A DNA stretch of 64,000 bases from contig JAJHZJ010000751.1 of the NCBI GenBank assembly GCA_023548195.1, positions 62,001 to 126,000 on the forward strand, in the 5' to 3' direction. The number at the start of each line of letters is the position of its first letter. Position 1 is the stretch's first letter. Of this stretch, positions 1 through 12,214 are shown one piece after another. The DNA comes from Bettongia penicillata ogilbyi (lineage: Eukaryota; Chordata; Mammalia; Diprotodontia; Potoroidae). Both the position numbers and the translations under genes were made by a program. The notes below the pieces were generated by a model. It was not told the DNA's origin, made no database searches, and saw only the letters and a list, made by a program, of their open reading frames with translations.

Positions 1-253
1 ATCTGCTCTTCTGGGGCTGCACAGCCAGGGCAGCACAGGGGTGGGCTTCGCTGTATGGAGTGTGACGGACCCCTGGGGACGGCTTTCCAGGCGTCTCTGG
101 AAGGGAAATCTCTTCCACTGTGTTGGTGCCCAGCTTGCAGTGCTCCAGAATTTGTGGGGAGTTCTTTTAACAGGAAATTTCTGGGCTATGGATTCAGAGC
201 TAGCATATGTGAGTCTTTCTACTCCACCATCTTGGTTCCTCTCCTCCCCTTTT
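1..253 (-). mobile_element. L1/HAL1 5' untranslated region, 5' end of a minus-strand copy
   Basis: The complement ends in the family's 5' terminus, seen here as CTACTCCACCATCTTGG at about 221-237 followed by C-rich sequence, the complement of the G-rich start and CAAGATGGNGGAGTAG. The same block (gene-free leader, 'GGAAATCTCTTCCACTG' and so on) recurs at 11.9, 31.4, 36.1 and 47.1 kb. The element runs off the left edge of the window, so its ORFs cannot be judged. It abuts a MIR-like SINE directly, which suggests insertion into that SINE. It could belong to L1 or HAL1, which share this leader. Confidence 0.8.
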
Positions 254-400
254 TACTATTGAGGAAACTGAGGCAAACATGGGTTAAGTGACTTGCCAAA
301 GGTCAGATAGCTAATAAGTACCAAAATCTGGATTTGAACTAAACAATGCGAAACATACCACTCCTGAACCTCACCACCTCTGTCTCTTATTTTCTGTCTG
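254..400 (-). repeat. CORE-SINE (MIR/THER type), partial
   Basis: GAGGAAACTGAGGCAAAC, then AAGTGACTTGCCAAAGGTC and GGATTTGAACT, are the usual complement of the SINE core. The start is cut by the L1 at 1-253. The right boundary is soft. Confidence 0.65.
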
Positions 401-599
401 ACTCCGGTTAAGTGACAACTTCTCTGTGCTCCAAGAAACTCTCCAAAGCTACAGAAGTTGCAGAGCTGTTGCCAACACATTTTGGTAGCAGGAACTTTTT
501 CCAACATGATTAAAAGTCTCTCCTGAATCTCCTTATGCTAACCAAGTCACATGTCTAATTAAATAAAATCAGGTGGAAATGTACATGTGTTGAAAAGTC

Positions 600-765
600 T
601 CAGAGGATCTGGATTCTAATCCTTCCTCAAATTCTTTCTGCCTATGTAAATTTAGATAAATCAATTCACCTCTATGAGGTACTAGTTGTTTCATCTGTAT
701 ACTAAGAATATTGAACTCAAATGCCTCAAAAGTCTCTTCAAATCTTAATTCTATGATCTTATAAT
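600..765 (+). repeat. MIR-like SINE, diverged
   Basis: Weak but ordered match: GATCTGGATTCTAATCC, then a core with TTTCATCTGTATACTAAGAAT, then AAATCTTAATTCTATGATC at the end. Strongly diverged. Confidence 0.5.
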
Positions 766-1878
766 AAGAGTATTTGAAATTAAATTAAAAGTAAAGGTAA
801 TTCAATGATTTAGGATGATGATTCAAGTTGACTATAAATTCAAAATGAAAAATAGATATTTCAGGAAAAGGGTAGAACAATTTCTGGGGTAAAGTTTGTT
901 GCAGTTAGAAGGGAGTGCTCATTATTACAAAGATAGTGATTTTTTGAGGATCTGGTTACTCAACATAATTGCAGCATTATAACTCATGAAGGAGGTAGAT
1001 GAAGTTTGTGTTAGTCTTTAAAATTATACAGATCTTTTTCAAACCATCATTCAGTTGACTTATTTTTCTCCTTATGGCAGAAAATAGAATAACAGAGGAG
1101 TGTGAAAGAGGATTATGTGTTTACTAAATTATCTAGTCATCTTCTGTCTTCAAACATATGTATGCTTGATGTAGGTCCATCATATTGTAATCTGGACAAA
1201 CATAGAGCCATGCAAGTATTTATATGTTTCATTTGGATGCATGAAAATACCCATGTCAATACAGCCATGTTTGCTGAAGTGTACGGTTCTTGTATTTTAG
1301 TTCTAGTGAGTCTAAAGTGTAAAAAAAATAAATAAAAATTTAAAACATCGATGTGAGTAAAGGAATTCTATCCTTTAAAAAAAAATGTTAAGCTTCTGAC
1401 TTTCCTAGGATGCATAGAGGATGTGACTATGCAAACACAGAAAAGGAAATGGCTAAACAATCTCTTGATACTCTCATGAATAATTATCTACTTGGTTGCT
1501 GTCAAATATTCTTAGCATTTCCTTATTTTCTGCTGATGCAGTAGCATGTCAACAGAACCCATAGAAAAGGAATGTTTGAATCCATGACCAAAAGCAAATC
1601 AGTACAATAACTTTTAAAATTAATGGCTTGAAAATGGTTCTGAGAAAGACAATATTGTTTTTCAACTTTTGACCTCAAAAGGAGAAAGTAGTATATAATT
1701 TAGCACCTGGATTTTATCACATATGAAAGTAAAGCCTCAAATAAATAGAACAAAGAAAATAGTGCTCCATTGAAAGATTTTTTGTTTCCATGGCACCTTT
1801 AGAGGTGGATCAAGGTAGAGATTTCATAAACTATATCTTTGTCCAGAATGGAGTGCCTATGATGAGGGTCAGAAAAAA
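766..1878. other. unassigned AT-rich DNA
   Basis: I recognise no gene or repeat family. Open frames here are short and lack family features. A very old repeat relic cannot be excluded. Confidence 0.5.
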
Positions 1879-1887
1879 TGTGCGTGC

Positions 1888-1968
<81 letters not shown>

Positions 1969-2065
1969 TATGTATATATATTGTGCATGTGTGCATGTAA
2001 ATATAAATGTGGTGTGTGTATATGTATATATGCAAATATAAATGTGGTATGTGTGCGTGTGTGTG
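1879..2065. repeat. (GT)n-(TA)n compound microsatellite
   Basis: A GTGC/GT run is followed by about 70 bases of nearly pure TA (about 1907-1980), then degenerate TG/TA sequence to about 2065. The apparent IYIYIY and HTHTHT reading frames across it are artefacts. Confidence 0.95.
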
Positions 2066-2494
2066 AAGACTTGAAGTGCTAATCAAAAGGGATTCAACTT
2101 GAACTGGAAGGACAGAGTGACACCTACCCATATATTGTAGTTGCAAGGCAGCATAAAATGAAGGGGGAAATATCACTTATTCAAAGAGAATAGATAAAAG
2201 AAGCAGTAGACTACTATGCTATATCTATAAGACATAGTCCCTTATGGAAATATCTTTTAAAAAGACATTTAGCAAGAATAGCAGAATTCATAGGAGAAAA
2301 TATTCAACAAAAAGAACAATGCTAATACTCATCTGTTCTGATCTCAATATACGCAAGAATAGAGGTGGATGATAAATTAAACTAAGTGCAGTTAAATTTA
2401 AAAAAACTGCATCATGAAAATTATTGAAACTTGGGATACCACTCTTAATATGAATCATGTTAATGGAAAAGTATACTTGATTTAATGGCATTTA
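2066..2494. other. unassigned DNA
   Basis: No recognisable gene or repeat. Confidence 0.45.
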
Positions 2495-2650
2495 GGTGGA
2501 AAGAACACTAGAGTCAGAAAAATCTAAATTTGAATCCTGCTTCACAATGCTAAACAATTCATTTATGCTCTCAGTTTCTCTTTATTCATCAGTATAAAAG
2601 CGAATAATAAAAGCAAGCACCTTTCATTGTTGTTTTGAAGATCAGATTAT
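2495..2650 (+). repeat. MIR-like SINE
   Basis: Ordered landmarks: AACACTAGAGTCAGAAAAATC, TTTGAATCCTGCTTC, CTCAGTTTCTC, ATCAGTATAAAAG, then the TTGTTTTGAAGATCAGAT end. Diverged. Confidence 0.65.
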
Positions 2651-3570
2651 AGACAGAAATAGATGGATAGATATGTATATATGTACGTTTGTGTTTGCTT
2701 GCAAACTTGGATTATAAGAGAATACATAAATTACACTACTGAATCTTATTTAGAATGTTTTTCACTTATTTTGTTTCTTTTTTGTTGTTTTGGTCACATA
2801 TACCTTGTGAGTTTCTCTGTTTAGCCTGCCTTATGTGTGTAGGAAACAATATCTGCCTTTACCAGATTCTCATTGTACATGAAATATTTTAAGAACTCTC
2901 CCTCATAGGGAAACTGCAGATTTATTCCTATCCTTAGGATTTTAAATATTCTTTTTCCCTAGGGCTTCATAGTGGAAGATTTAATGAATCAACAATGATG
3001 AGGAAAATATCCTCATTCTTCTTTTATTAGAGAACAGGTTCCCCAACCAAACAAAATGCCTAAGTCTAGAACATATTGAACTCTTCAACAAAAATGAATA
3101 AACTAGGGCCTAGCCTCTGTGGATACAATAATTGTTGCTTAATGTAATAAAAAAGCTTTACTAAAGTGACTAGTTTTATGCCTTCAAAATGAAAAAAAGT
3201 GAATATTTTGAATCAGTATAAACTATTCAAGTAAATGTCATTCCAAAGTGGAATCATTTTATTTTCTGAGTGAATAAACCATTATAGGTGCAATTATACA
3301 TTTTTAGATGGTAAAAAGTGACTATATTTTTATAAGATTTGCAAAGTGCTATTCAGTTCACTTGACTAACAGAGTGACATATTAGACATTTTTTCTAGAT
3401 ATCACAAACTCTCCCAAATAAGAATTGCTTGTAAGATGTAAGAATAAAAATATATTTAAGCCTTGGTTAAAGGCTCAAATCTAAGTTCTCCTCAAAATGG
3501 GGAAACTGAATAAAAATAAATGATTTATATTATGACTCAGATATGGGGCAGGTAAGAAGAACCTAGGAGG
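2651..3570. other. unassigned AT-rich DNA
   Basis: No gene or identifiable repeat. Confidence 0.45.
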
Positions 3571-3574
3571 TAGA

Positions 3575-3710
3575 TTGTTTTTTTTAATCTATAAAATGGA
3601 AATAACAATAGTATCTACCTTACATTGTTTCTGTACAGTTGAAATGAGATAATATATGGAAAAGTATTTGTGAATCTTAAATAATATTTAAATATTGTCT
3701 ATTATTATAA
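3575..3710 (+). repeat. MIR-type SINE 3' portion
   Basis: AATCTATAAAATGGAAATAA, ATCTACCTTACATTG and GAAATGAGATAATAT are the 3' half of a CORE-SINE. The tRNA-like head is missing. Confidence 0.65.
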
Positions 3711-3889
3711 AAAATTTGAAACAATCTCGTTATATCTTTAGACCAAGACACCAAGAATCCTCACAAAATAAGAGTGTGATGAATTGCTAGCACAAATGAC
3801 TAATTCCTAAAGCTCGATAACTCTTATTGCACTTCTGTCAGAACTCACAACCAACCCACTGAGTTATGCTCTGGGATTAACATTTCCTT

Positions 3890-4195
3890 GATATAATAAT
3901 AATGGTAATGATAATAAAAATGAATAATAACAGCTAATAATACCTGACACTTACATCATGCTTACAACATACCCGTTACTGTAGTAAGCACTTTACAGTG
4001 ATTCTCTCATTTGATCCTCACAAAAACCCTGGGAAGTAAATGTTATTATTATCCACATTTTACAGATGAAGAAAGTGAATTAAAAAGAGGTTAAGTGACA
4101 TGCCTGAAGTCGCAGAACTATTGAGTACCTGAGGCCATACTTGAACTCATGTCTTCCTGAGTCCAGGCTGAGTAATGTATCTATTACATCACTTA
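3890..4195 (-). repeat. CORE-SINE (MIR/THER type), nearly full length
   Basis: Strong complement match from the AATAATAATAA tail through TTTGATCCTCACAAAAACCC, CATTTTACAGATGAAGAAA and GAGGTTAAGTGACATGCC to TTGAACTCATGTCTTCCTG and the tRNA-like head at the right. Confidence 0.85.
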
Positions 4196-4710
4196 GCAAG
4201 CTAATCTCTCCTAGCATACCCTTCCTCTTTTCTTACTCCACCATAATGTGGCAATAAATACAAGATTTCAACATTGCTTTCTCACCAAAAGAGGGGAAAA
4301 AGGTATGTGATGAAGGGGGATAGTTCTGGTAACCATTACAGCAGTACTCAGATGGAAAAATGAGAAACAAAGAGAAATGAGATGGAAAATCAACACTACT
4401 ATGGCATTGTCCCAGGTCTAAAGGAAAGGGAACTGGCATAGAGCTTAAACCAGTTTTGTTCCTCTGAAAGACATGATAGCAGGACCTGAGGTTAGTGAAA
4501 AAGTTAATTCTCCAATGTGGAAGGAATCTGAGACAATTTTATGATACAGACATTAGGGATTTTCTATTGAAAGGGGATGGAACTAAAAAGTGGAGAGGAA
4601 AATATTAAGAAAAGATTACAAATTTAGGAATAATATGAGACAAGAAAATTCAGTAAAAAGTTCTAAATCACTGTTTGTAAGCATCTGGAAAGATATTTAA
4701 AGAGAAAAGA
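4196..4710. other. unassigned DNA
   Basis: No gene or clear repeat seen. Confidence 0.45.
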
Positions 4711-5904
4711 AGAATTGAGAGCCAAGATATCAGAATAGAGGAAACAACCTAGCTTAACTTTCCCAATATTTCCCTTCAGACATCTTTAAAGTAATGTGCC
4801 AAAGTGGATTCTACAGTGACAGAGCCAACAAAAAGTCACAAAGAAACTTTTTTACAGACTAGGACAACATAAAAATTCAGTAGAAAAGGTTTCTGGCATT
4901 GGGCAAGGCCACCCCAGAGCGGTCATAGCAGCAACACCAATGATAGGTCCTGGAGGCAGCTGAGATAGTACTAGTAGCAGAATTGGGTGCTCTCAGCACA
5001 GATAAAGTAAGGGGTTTGTGGTGCCATCAAAAAAAGATTACAGGGGACTCTGAGGAGCAATGGGCACAGGACCCTGCTACATTTTCCATAAGCAACTCCT
5101 GATTATAATATAAGGGCATAAAGGAGCATTAACACTTGCACATGCAGAAGAGTAGGAACCCTGGTCACAGTTCCATGGCCAAAAGGAGCACAAGTACTTG
5201 GAGTTGTAGGGAAATAGTGGTCCTTTCTGGGTCAACACTACAGTATAGACTATGAGAACACTGACAACATCTCTCCTTGAATCACACCATTTTGATACAG
5301 AACCTCCTGTTCTATCTTGGAAACAGAGCCCAATTTGAACTTAATGTTAAAAGTCAATAAATAGACTAGAAAATGAACAAACAAAAAGAATCGACCACAA
5401 AAAGCTAATATGATGGCAGTGAAGATCAAGACACAATCTCAAACTAAGATGACATGAAGAAAGCCCTAAGCAAAATCTCAAATAAAAATGCAAATTGGAA
5501 ACAAAAAGAACTACACCCAGAAGAGCTAAAGGAGGATAAAATGAAAGAAAAGTAAAAATAAATGAGGTGATGCAGGGATATTATTAAAAAAAAATAACAA
5601 CTTGATAAAAATAGGCACAGAAATAATAAAGAAATTTAAATCTTAAAAACCAGAACTGACCACATGCAAAAAAAATGAGGCAAAAAACTCATTGAATAAA
5701 TCATTAATTGCTCAAAAATTAAAATAAGACAACTAGAAACTAATGATTACATTAGACATCAAAAGAACAAAAACAGTCAAAACAAAGAAGAAATAGAATA
5801 AAATGTGATTTATCTCATCAGAAAAGCAACAGACATGGAAAATAGATCAAGGAGAGATTATTTAAGAATTATTGAACTACCTGAAATACATGTTCAAAAT
5901 AAGA
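4711..5904 (+). mobile_element. old L1: 5' UTR and first part of ORF1
   Basis: The 5' end is recognisable as GAGAGCCAAGATATCAGAATAG, a decayed form of the 'GAGCCAAGATGGCGGAATAG' L1 start. A candidate ORF1 start lies at 5373, but the frame is closed by many stops. The segment near 5830-5890 (ACATGGAAAATAGATCAAGG, then TTAAGAATTATTGAACTACC) matches the LENRSRR...LRIIxLPE region of L1 ORF1. It is interrupted at 5905 by a SINE and resumes at about 6296 with roughly 160 bp of ORF1 missing. It is the oldest L1 here by visible decay. Confidence 0.75.
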
Positions 5905-6052
5905 ACCTAGGGGATAGTTAAGTGGTACTGTGAATAGAGCACCAGACCTGGAGTCAACAGTCAAGAGGAACTGAGTTCAAGTCGGGCCTCAAGCACTTAT
6001 TATGTGACATTGGGCAAGCCACTTGAACTTTGAGAGACTCCATCAAAAAAAG

Positions 6053-6055
<3 letters not shown>
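5905..6055 (+). repeat. tRNA-derived SINE (marsupial Mar1/SINE1 type)
   Basis: Clear head and body: TAGTTAAGTGGTACTGTG (A-box region), GAGCACCAGACCTGGAGTCA, GAGTTCAAGTCGGGC (B-box region), GACATTGGGCAAGCCACTTG. It ends in an A-rich stretch that runs into the GA repeat. It lies inside ORF1 of the old L1. Confidence 0.9.
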
Positions 6056-6104
<49 letters not shown>

Positions 6105-6295
6105 CAGAAAGAGACAGAGGAAGGAAGGAAGGAAGGAAGGAAGGAAGGAAGGAAGGAAGGAAGGAAGGAAGGAAGGAAGGAAGGAAGGAAGGAAGGAAGG
6201 AAGGAAGGAAGGAAGGAAGGAAGGAAGGGAGAGAGGGAGGGAGGGAAGGAGGGAGGGAGGGAGGGAGGAAAAATAAATGAAGAAAGGAAGGAAGT
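6056..6295. repeat. (GA)n-(GGAA)n-(GGGA)n purine tract
   Basis: About 47 bases of GA, a short mixed stretch, about 108 bases of pure GGAA (roughly 27 units, 6120-6228), then GGGA units to 6268. One strand is almost all purine for over 200 bases. It grows from the A-rich SINE tail. Reading frames here (REREREREK, EGRKEGRK, or FLPSFLPS on the complement) are low-complexity artefacts. Confidence 0.97.
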
Positions 6296-7579
6296 TTGAG
6301 GAAAAAATATTGCAAGTGGCCAACATATAAATCATTCAAATACCATAGTGTCACAATCAGGATGGCATAAGACTTAATAGCTTCACTATTAAAGGAAGAG
6401 AGTGCTTGGAATATAATATTCCAGAAAGCAAATGAGTTAGGATTACAACCAAGAATAACCTATCCAAAAAATTAAACTGAATATTATCCTTTAGAGGTAA
6501 ATAGAGGACTTTCAAACATTTCTGATGAAAAGGCCAGAGCTGAATAACTCTGACATTAAATATAGTACCTAAGAGAAGCATATATGATCTTGGACAAAAA
6601 AAAAAAAAGTAATAACGGATCTAACTAAAAAGATAATCATGGAACCTCTATTTTGCCAATGAAGTAGTTAATTTAAAACATATATGCACCAAATTACAGA
6701 CCAACCAAATTCTTAAAGAAAATGTTAGGTGAGTAACAGGAAGAATAGCAAAACTTTTCTAATAGGGAACCTGTACTTGAGTCTCTTGCCACAAAATAAA
6801 TCTAACCATAAAATAAATAAGAGTTTGAGGAGATGGGAAAAACTGAGAAAATTGGATATAGAAAACTGAATAATAATAGGACATAGTATATCTTTTACTC
6901 AGATATGCTCAGTACCTTCACAAAAATTCACTATATTTTAGAGTATAAAAATGTTATAGATAAAGGCAGAGATAGTACATGCACCACTTTGGGGTGAAAT
7001 TGAATTAAATTACATTCAATTAAGATCTTGGTAGAATAGATTAAAATTATTTGCAAACTAAAACTTCTAATAATAGAGGAGGGGATCAAGGAACAGATCA
7101 TAGAAACATTCAATAATTTCATTAAATAGAATAACAACAACAGGACAGCATGCATGATTTTTGAAATGCACTCATAGTAATAATTAGGGGAAATTTTATA
7201 TCTTTAATTGCTACATCAATAAAAAAGAAAAAAACGATCAATTAATTGTACATTTTATTAAAAATAATTAAAATAAATTAAAAATCAAAAATTAAACATC
7301 AAGATAGCAATCCAGAAAGTCAATGGCACATTAATAAAAGTGAGTGGAACAATGAACTAATAAATGAAAGGTCTGGCTTTATTAAAAACAATTAAAATAA
7401 TTAAACCATTGATAAATTTGATTTACAAAAGAAATGAGAAAATCAAATTACCCATATCAAAAATGCAAAAGCTATATATGCCAGCAATGAAGATAAAATT
7501 AAAGCAATTACTAGATATTTCCATAATTATATGCCAATATATTTGATGATCTCAATGAAAAGGATGAACTCTATAATAC

Positions 7580-7616
<37 letters not shown>

Positions 7617-7692
7617 GTATATGTGTATGTGCATATGTATATGTGTGTGAGTGTACGAATTGTCCAAAATTATAAATTCTTAAGAAAAGAAG
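6296..7692 (+). mobile_element. old L1: end of ORF1 and partial ORF2
   Basis: The sequence resumes at the ORF1 C-terminal domain (GAAAAAATATTGCAAGTGGC; AGGATTACAACCAAGAATAACC, coding for the LGLQPRITYP-like motif). It continues into decayed ORF2 endonuclease (ATATATGCACCAAATTACAG, the 'IYAPN' motif, near 6680) and the linker before the reverse transcriptase. All frames are closed. A TA/CA microsatellite interrupts it at 7586-7650. It is cut by the HAL1 at about 7693 and does not resume after it. Confidence 0.75.
7586..7650. repeat. (TA)n/(CA)n microsatellite
   Basis: ATATATATAT, then ACACACATATG and TGTGTATGTGCATATG, inside the old L1 ORF2 remnant. Confidence 0.9.
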
Positions 7693-10130
7693 TTTAGGTG
7701 CAGCACAGCCGAGGAAATGCAGAGAGCAGCCTGAAATAGCAGGGATAGGACCCTGAACAGATTTCAGGGAGTCACTGGCTGCACTAGTTCCCAGATTGCT
7801 CAACCCACAAACAGCTTCAAAGATCAGTGAGAGGGCCATTTCACCCAGGAGAGGGGAGCACTGTCTGAAGTGACAGCCCTGGGAGACCTCCACCTAAAGC
7901 CCCTGGTAGAATTGAGAAGCTGATCTGAATCTCAGCCCTGAGTTTGGCCCTGACAAAGAACTCAGAAGTGAAGTAACTGGCTGGGAAAATGCCCCCAAAA
8001 TGGAAAAAGAATAATTCAATAGAAAGTTACTTTTTTGGTAAGCAGGTATTTTCTTCCACTCTTTCAGTTGAAGAAGAACAATTTAGATCTTCAGAGGAAG
8101 ACCTAAAAGTCAAGGCTTCTTCATGCAAAACCTCCAAAATAAATATGCAGTTGTCTCAGGTCATGGGAGAGCTCAAAAATGATTTTGAAAATTGAGTAAG
8201 AGAGATGGAGGAAAAATTAGGAAGAGAAATGAGAGTGATGCAACAAAATCATGAAAAATGAGTCAACAGTTTGCTAAAGGAGACCCCAAAAAATGCTGAG
8301 GAAAATAGCACCTTTAAAAATAGATTAACTGAACTGACAAAAGAGGTCCAAAAAGCCAATGAGAAGAAGAATGCTTTAAAAGGAAGAATTGGCCAAATAG
8401 AAAAGGAGGTTCAAAAGTTCACTGAAGAAAATAGTCCTTTAAAATGAGAATGGAGGAGATGGAAGCTAATGACTTTAAAAGAAACCAAGAAATTACAAAA
8501 AAAAGCCAAAAGAATGAAAAAATAGAAGATGATGTGAAATATCTTATTGGAAAAACAACTGACCTGGAAAATAGATCCAGGAGAGACAATTTAAAAATTA
8601 TGAGACTACCTGAAAGCTATGATCAAAAAAAGAGCCTAGACATCATCTTCCATGAAATTATCGAGGAAAATGCCCTGATATTCTACAAGCAGAGGGCAAA
8701 ATAAGTATTCAAGGAATCCACTGATCACTGCCTGAAAGAGATCCAAAAAGAGAAACTCCTAGGAACATTGTGAACAAATTCAAGAATTCCCAGGTCAAGG
8801 AGAAAATATTGCAAGCAGCTAGAAACAATTCCAGTATTGTGGAAATCAGGATAACACAAGATCTAGCAGCTTCTACATTAAGGGATCGAAGGGCATGGAA
8901 TAGGATATTCCAGAAGTCAAAGGAACTAGGACTCCAACCAAGAATCACCTACCCAGCAAAACTGAGTATAATACTTCAGGGGGAAATATGGTCTTTCAAT
9001 GAAACAGAGGACTTGATGAAAAGAGCATTCTTGATGAAAAGAGCAGAGCTGAAAAGAAAATTTGACTTTCAAACACAAGAATGAGAAGAAGCATGAAAAA
9101 GCAAACAGCAAAGAGAAGTCCTAAGGCATTTACAAAAGGTGAACTGTTTACATTCCTACATGGAAAGACAATATTTGTAACTCTTAAAACGTTTCAGTAT
9201 CTGGGTACTTGGTGGGACCACACACACACATACACATGCACGCGCATGCACACACATGTACACATGTGCACGCACACACATGCATACACGTACAGAGACA
9301 GAGAGCACAGAGTGAATTGAATAGGATGGGACCATATCTTAAAAGAAATTAAGGTAAACGGTGAGAGAGAAATGTAGTGGGAGGAGAGAGGATGAAATGG
9401 AATGGGGTAAATTATCTCTCATTCAAGAGGCAAGCAGGAGACTTTTTAGTGGAGGGAAAAAGAGGAGAGTTGAGAAAAAAACAAGTTTACCCTCATCACA
9501 TTCAACTAAAGGAAGGAATAAAATGCACACTCATTTTGGTATGAAAACCTTTCTCACAATACAGGAAAGTGGGGGAGAAGGAAATAAGCAGGGTGGGGGG
9601 TATGATGGAAGGGAGGGCAATGGGAGGAGGGAGCAATTTGAAGCCAACACTCTTGGGGAGGGACAGGATCAAAAGACAGAATAGAATCTATGGTCGGCAG
9701 AATAGGATGGAGGGAAATACAGTTAGTCTTGTACAACACAACTGTTATCGAAGTCATTTGCAAAACTACACAGATATGGCCTATATTGAATTGCCTGCCT
9801 TCCCAAAGGGAATGGGTGGGGAGGGAGGGATGGGGAGAATTTGGAACTCAAAGTTTTAGGAACAACTGTTGAGTATTGTTCTTGCTACTAGGAAATAAGA
9901 AATACAGCTAATGGGGAATAGAAAGTCTGACCCTACAGGACAGAAGAGAAGATGGGGACAAGAGAAGGGAGGGATGATAGAAGAGAGGGCAGATTGGTGA
10001 TAGGGAAAATTAGGATGCTCGGTGTATTGGGGTGTGGGGAGGGGATAAATGGGGAGAAAATTTGGAACCCAAAATTTTGTGCAAATGATTGTAAAAAGTT
10101 AAATAAATAAATTTATAGTAAAAAAAAATG
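7693..10130 (+). mobile_element. HAL1 (half-L1) retrotransposon, 5'-truncated, ORF1 decayed
   Basis: The element has part of the 5' UTR, an ORF1 starting at 7989 (MPPKWKKNNSIESYFF), and a 3' UTR ending in AATAAATAAATTTATAG plus an A tail near 10130. No ORF2 lies between ORF1 and the 3' UTR, which defines HAL1. ORF1 stops after 68 codons and is further broken by stops and frameshifts, but its coiled-coil region, RNA-recognition region (near 8590) and C-terminal domain (RITYPAKLSIILQG, near 8945) can all be followed in pieces. It aligns throughout with the copies at 47.0, 49.9 and 51.3 kb. It is too broken to make the RNA-binding ORF1 protein. Confidence 0.85.
9222..9295. repeat. (CA)n-rich microsatellite inside the HAL1 3' UTR
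   Basis: ACACACACATACACATGC and similar degenerate CA/TG sequence. It occupies the same place as the microsatellites at 29.5, 48.9, 50.4, 51.8 and 63.8 kb. Confidence 0.9.
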
Positions 10131-10149
10131 GACAAAGGACAGTAGCAAC

Positions 10150-10430
10150 AGAAGTAGCAACAAACAATAGTTAGCACTCATATGATATTTTGAGGTAATG
10201 TTGATAGAACCTTTTACATATTCCAATTCATTTGATCTTCCAAATAACCCTGCAGGTTAAGTGCTATTTTCATTACAGTTTTACAGACAAGGGAACTATG
10301 GTGATCAAAGGCTAAATAACTTTCTCAGGGTTACTCTTCTAGGAAGTATATGCAACTGGATTTGAAATCGATTCTTTCCGATGCCAAGCTCAGCACTCTA
10401 GTCGTTACAATGCTCATTTGCCCTAAATAA
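10150..10430 (-). repeat. CORE-SINE (MIR/THER type)
   Basis: Complement order: TTCATTTGATCTTCCAAATA, AACCCTGCAGGTTAAGTGC, GTTTTACAGACAAGGGAAC, TGGATTTGAAATCGATTC, then the head (CTCAGCACTCTAGTCGTTAC). Confidence 0.8.
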
Positions 10431-10795
10431 TCATCACGAAAAAAAATGCCCCACAGACCACCAGCCCTGTTTCCAGTTCAACCCTTTAACCTTTTTCCTG
10501 TGGAATAATTTTTGTGCACATGGGACCTAGAAATTATCTCTATAAATGCTTTCACTCTGAAGTCCACAATAGCTATAGGTAATGGAGACTGAGAAAAATG
10601 GGGGCTTATCATGACAGTCATTGACAGTGCCAAATAGGTTCAATATCAGGAACAGTCATGGTCATATCTATGGACGTGACACTGAAAATATATATTATCA
10701 TCCTACTTAGTGATGTACACGAAGGACCATTTGTTCTTTCCAACTAGGATATAGCAAGAATGAGCCTGATTCACGGCATTACCTTAGCTGTCTAA
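10431..10795. other. unassigned single-copy-looking DNA
   Basis: Less AT-rich and with no repeat signature that I recognise. No plausible coding frame. Confidence 0.45.
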
Positions 10796-11985
10796 GTTAG
10801 GCACATCATCTTCTAATTTTTCATTCTTTTGGCTTTGTTTTGTAATTTCCTGGTTTCTTATAAAGTCATTGGCATCCATCTGCTCCATTCTCATTTTAAA
10901 GGACTGTTTTCTTCAGTGAGTTTTTGAACTTTCTTTTCTATTTGGCCAATTCTGCTTTTTAAAGCATTCTTCTCATTGGCTTTTTGGACTTCTTTTGCCA
11001 GTTCAGTTAGTTTATTTTTAAGGGTGCTATTTTCCTCACCATTTTTGAGGTCTCCTTTAGCAAGTTATTGACTCATTTTTCATGATTTTGTTGCATCACT
11101 CTCATTTCTCTTCCCAAGTTTTCCTCCACCTCTCTTACTTCATTTTCAAAATCATTTTTGAGCTCTTTCATAGACTGAGATAATTACATATTTATTTTGG
11201 AGGTTTTGGAAGCCTTGATTTCCTCTGAAGGTATGCATTATTCTTCTTCATCTGAAAGGATGGAAGAAAATACCCATTCACCCAGATAGTACCCTTCTAT
11301 AGTCTTATTTTTTCCCTTTTTTGGGCATTTTCCCAGCCAGTTATTTGACTTTTGAGTCCTTTGTCAAGAGGAGGGTATACTCTGGGGATCTGTATATTCT
11401 CAGTTCCTGCAAGGTGGTGCAATCAAGGGAGAGGAGTTTGCTCCTCTCCTGGCCTGTGCAATGGTCAGGGAGCACCCAAAATTTTTCTGCCTAAAGTGTG
11501 CAAGTAATAGAATTCCCTCTTCACAACTGGCTGTAACTCTACAGACCTGTTCAGGGCTGACACCCAGGTCAGCAGCTCCATTCTCCCAGGGGCTTTAGAC
11601 TGAGGGCTCCACAAATGGACATTGCTGCTTCTGTCCCCTGATGTTGTTGCTACTGCCTCCACCATGCTGCCACCTGAGGCCAGGATTAGGAGAGGACCCT
11701 GCTCCATTGTCACCCAGCTGAAAAACTGTGTCATTGACCTTTGAAATTGCTTTTGGCATTTGTGAGTTGAAGAATCTAAGAACCACCTCTGCTTCTGGGG
11801 ATTCCACCCCCAAGGCCTGTTCTGGTCCTGTTCCTCCCAGTGCCATGTGGCCAAGACTGGGCTGCATCCCCCTCCACACCTCATGTGATAGACCTTTCCT
11901 GATGCCCTTCCAGGCTACCTTGGGCTGGAAATCTCTTTCACTGTCATTCTGTGGCTTCTGCTGCTAGCCATGGAAAACAACAGCC
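10796..11985 (-). mobile_element. L1/HAL1 copy: 5' UTR and N-terminal ORF1 only (3'-truncated)
   Basis: On the complement, the 5' UTR (about 11985 to 11329) leads to an ORF1 start at 11328 and then the coiled-coil region. The match ends at about 10796, just before the ORF1 RNA-recognition domain. The rest of ORF1 and the 3' UTR are absent, which is the opposite of ordinary 5' truncation. ORF1 is interrupted by stops. About 100 bases of the extreme 5' end are missing or unrecognisable. With no ORF1 C-terminus or 3' end, L1 and HAL1 cannot be told apart. Confidence 0.75.
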
Positions 11986-12214
11986 TTGAAAGAAATTTGG
12001 GTTTCTTCCTTGCCATCAACCAAAAGGTTTTTGAAGTGCTTCATTCTGACTTTCAGATTGCCTGGTCCAGGGCAGACAGCAGTAGCTGAAACCAGACAGA
12101 GCAGCAGATGCAAAAGAAAGTGATCAAAAGTCCATTTTCTGTCCTCTGTACAAGAGGGTATGGGAGGTGTTTAGTATTTCACCATCAAGTCTTCTAATCA
12201 GAGAAGTGAGGAGA

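Noticed and set aside
1790..2176. Overlapping frames with long IYIYIY, CVCVCV and HTHTHT runs
   Set aside because: Direct translation of a GT/TA microsatellite; no coding signal outside it. The same applies at 17.5, 20.6, 28.8, 29.6, 38.7 and 59.1 kb.
6000..6354. Frames rich in REREREK, EGRKEGRK and FLPSFLPS
   Set aside because: Produced by the GA/GGAA purine tract.
11465..11884. 139-codon complement frame
   Set aside because: It lies within the 5' UTR of an L1/HAL1 copy; similar frames in the 36-kb and 47-kb 5' UTRs are not conserved in reading phase.
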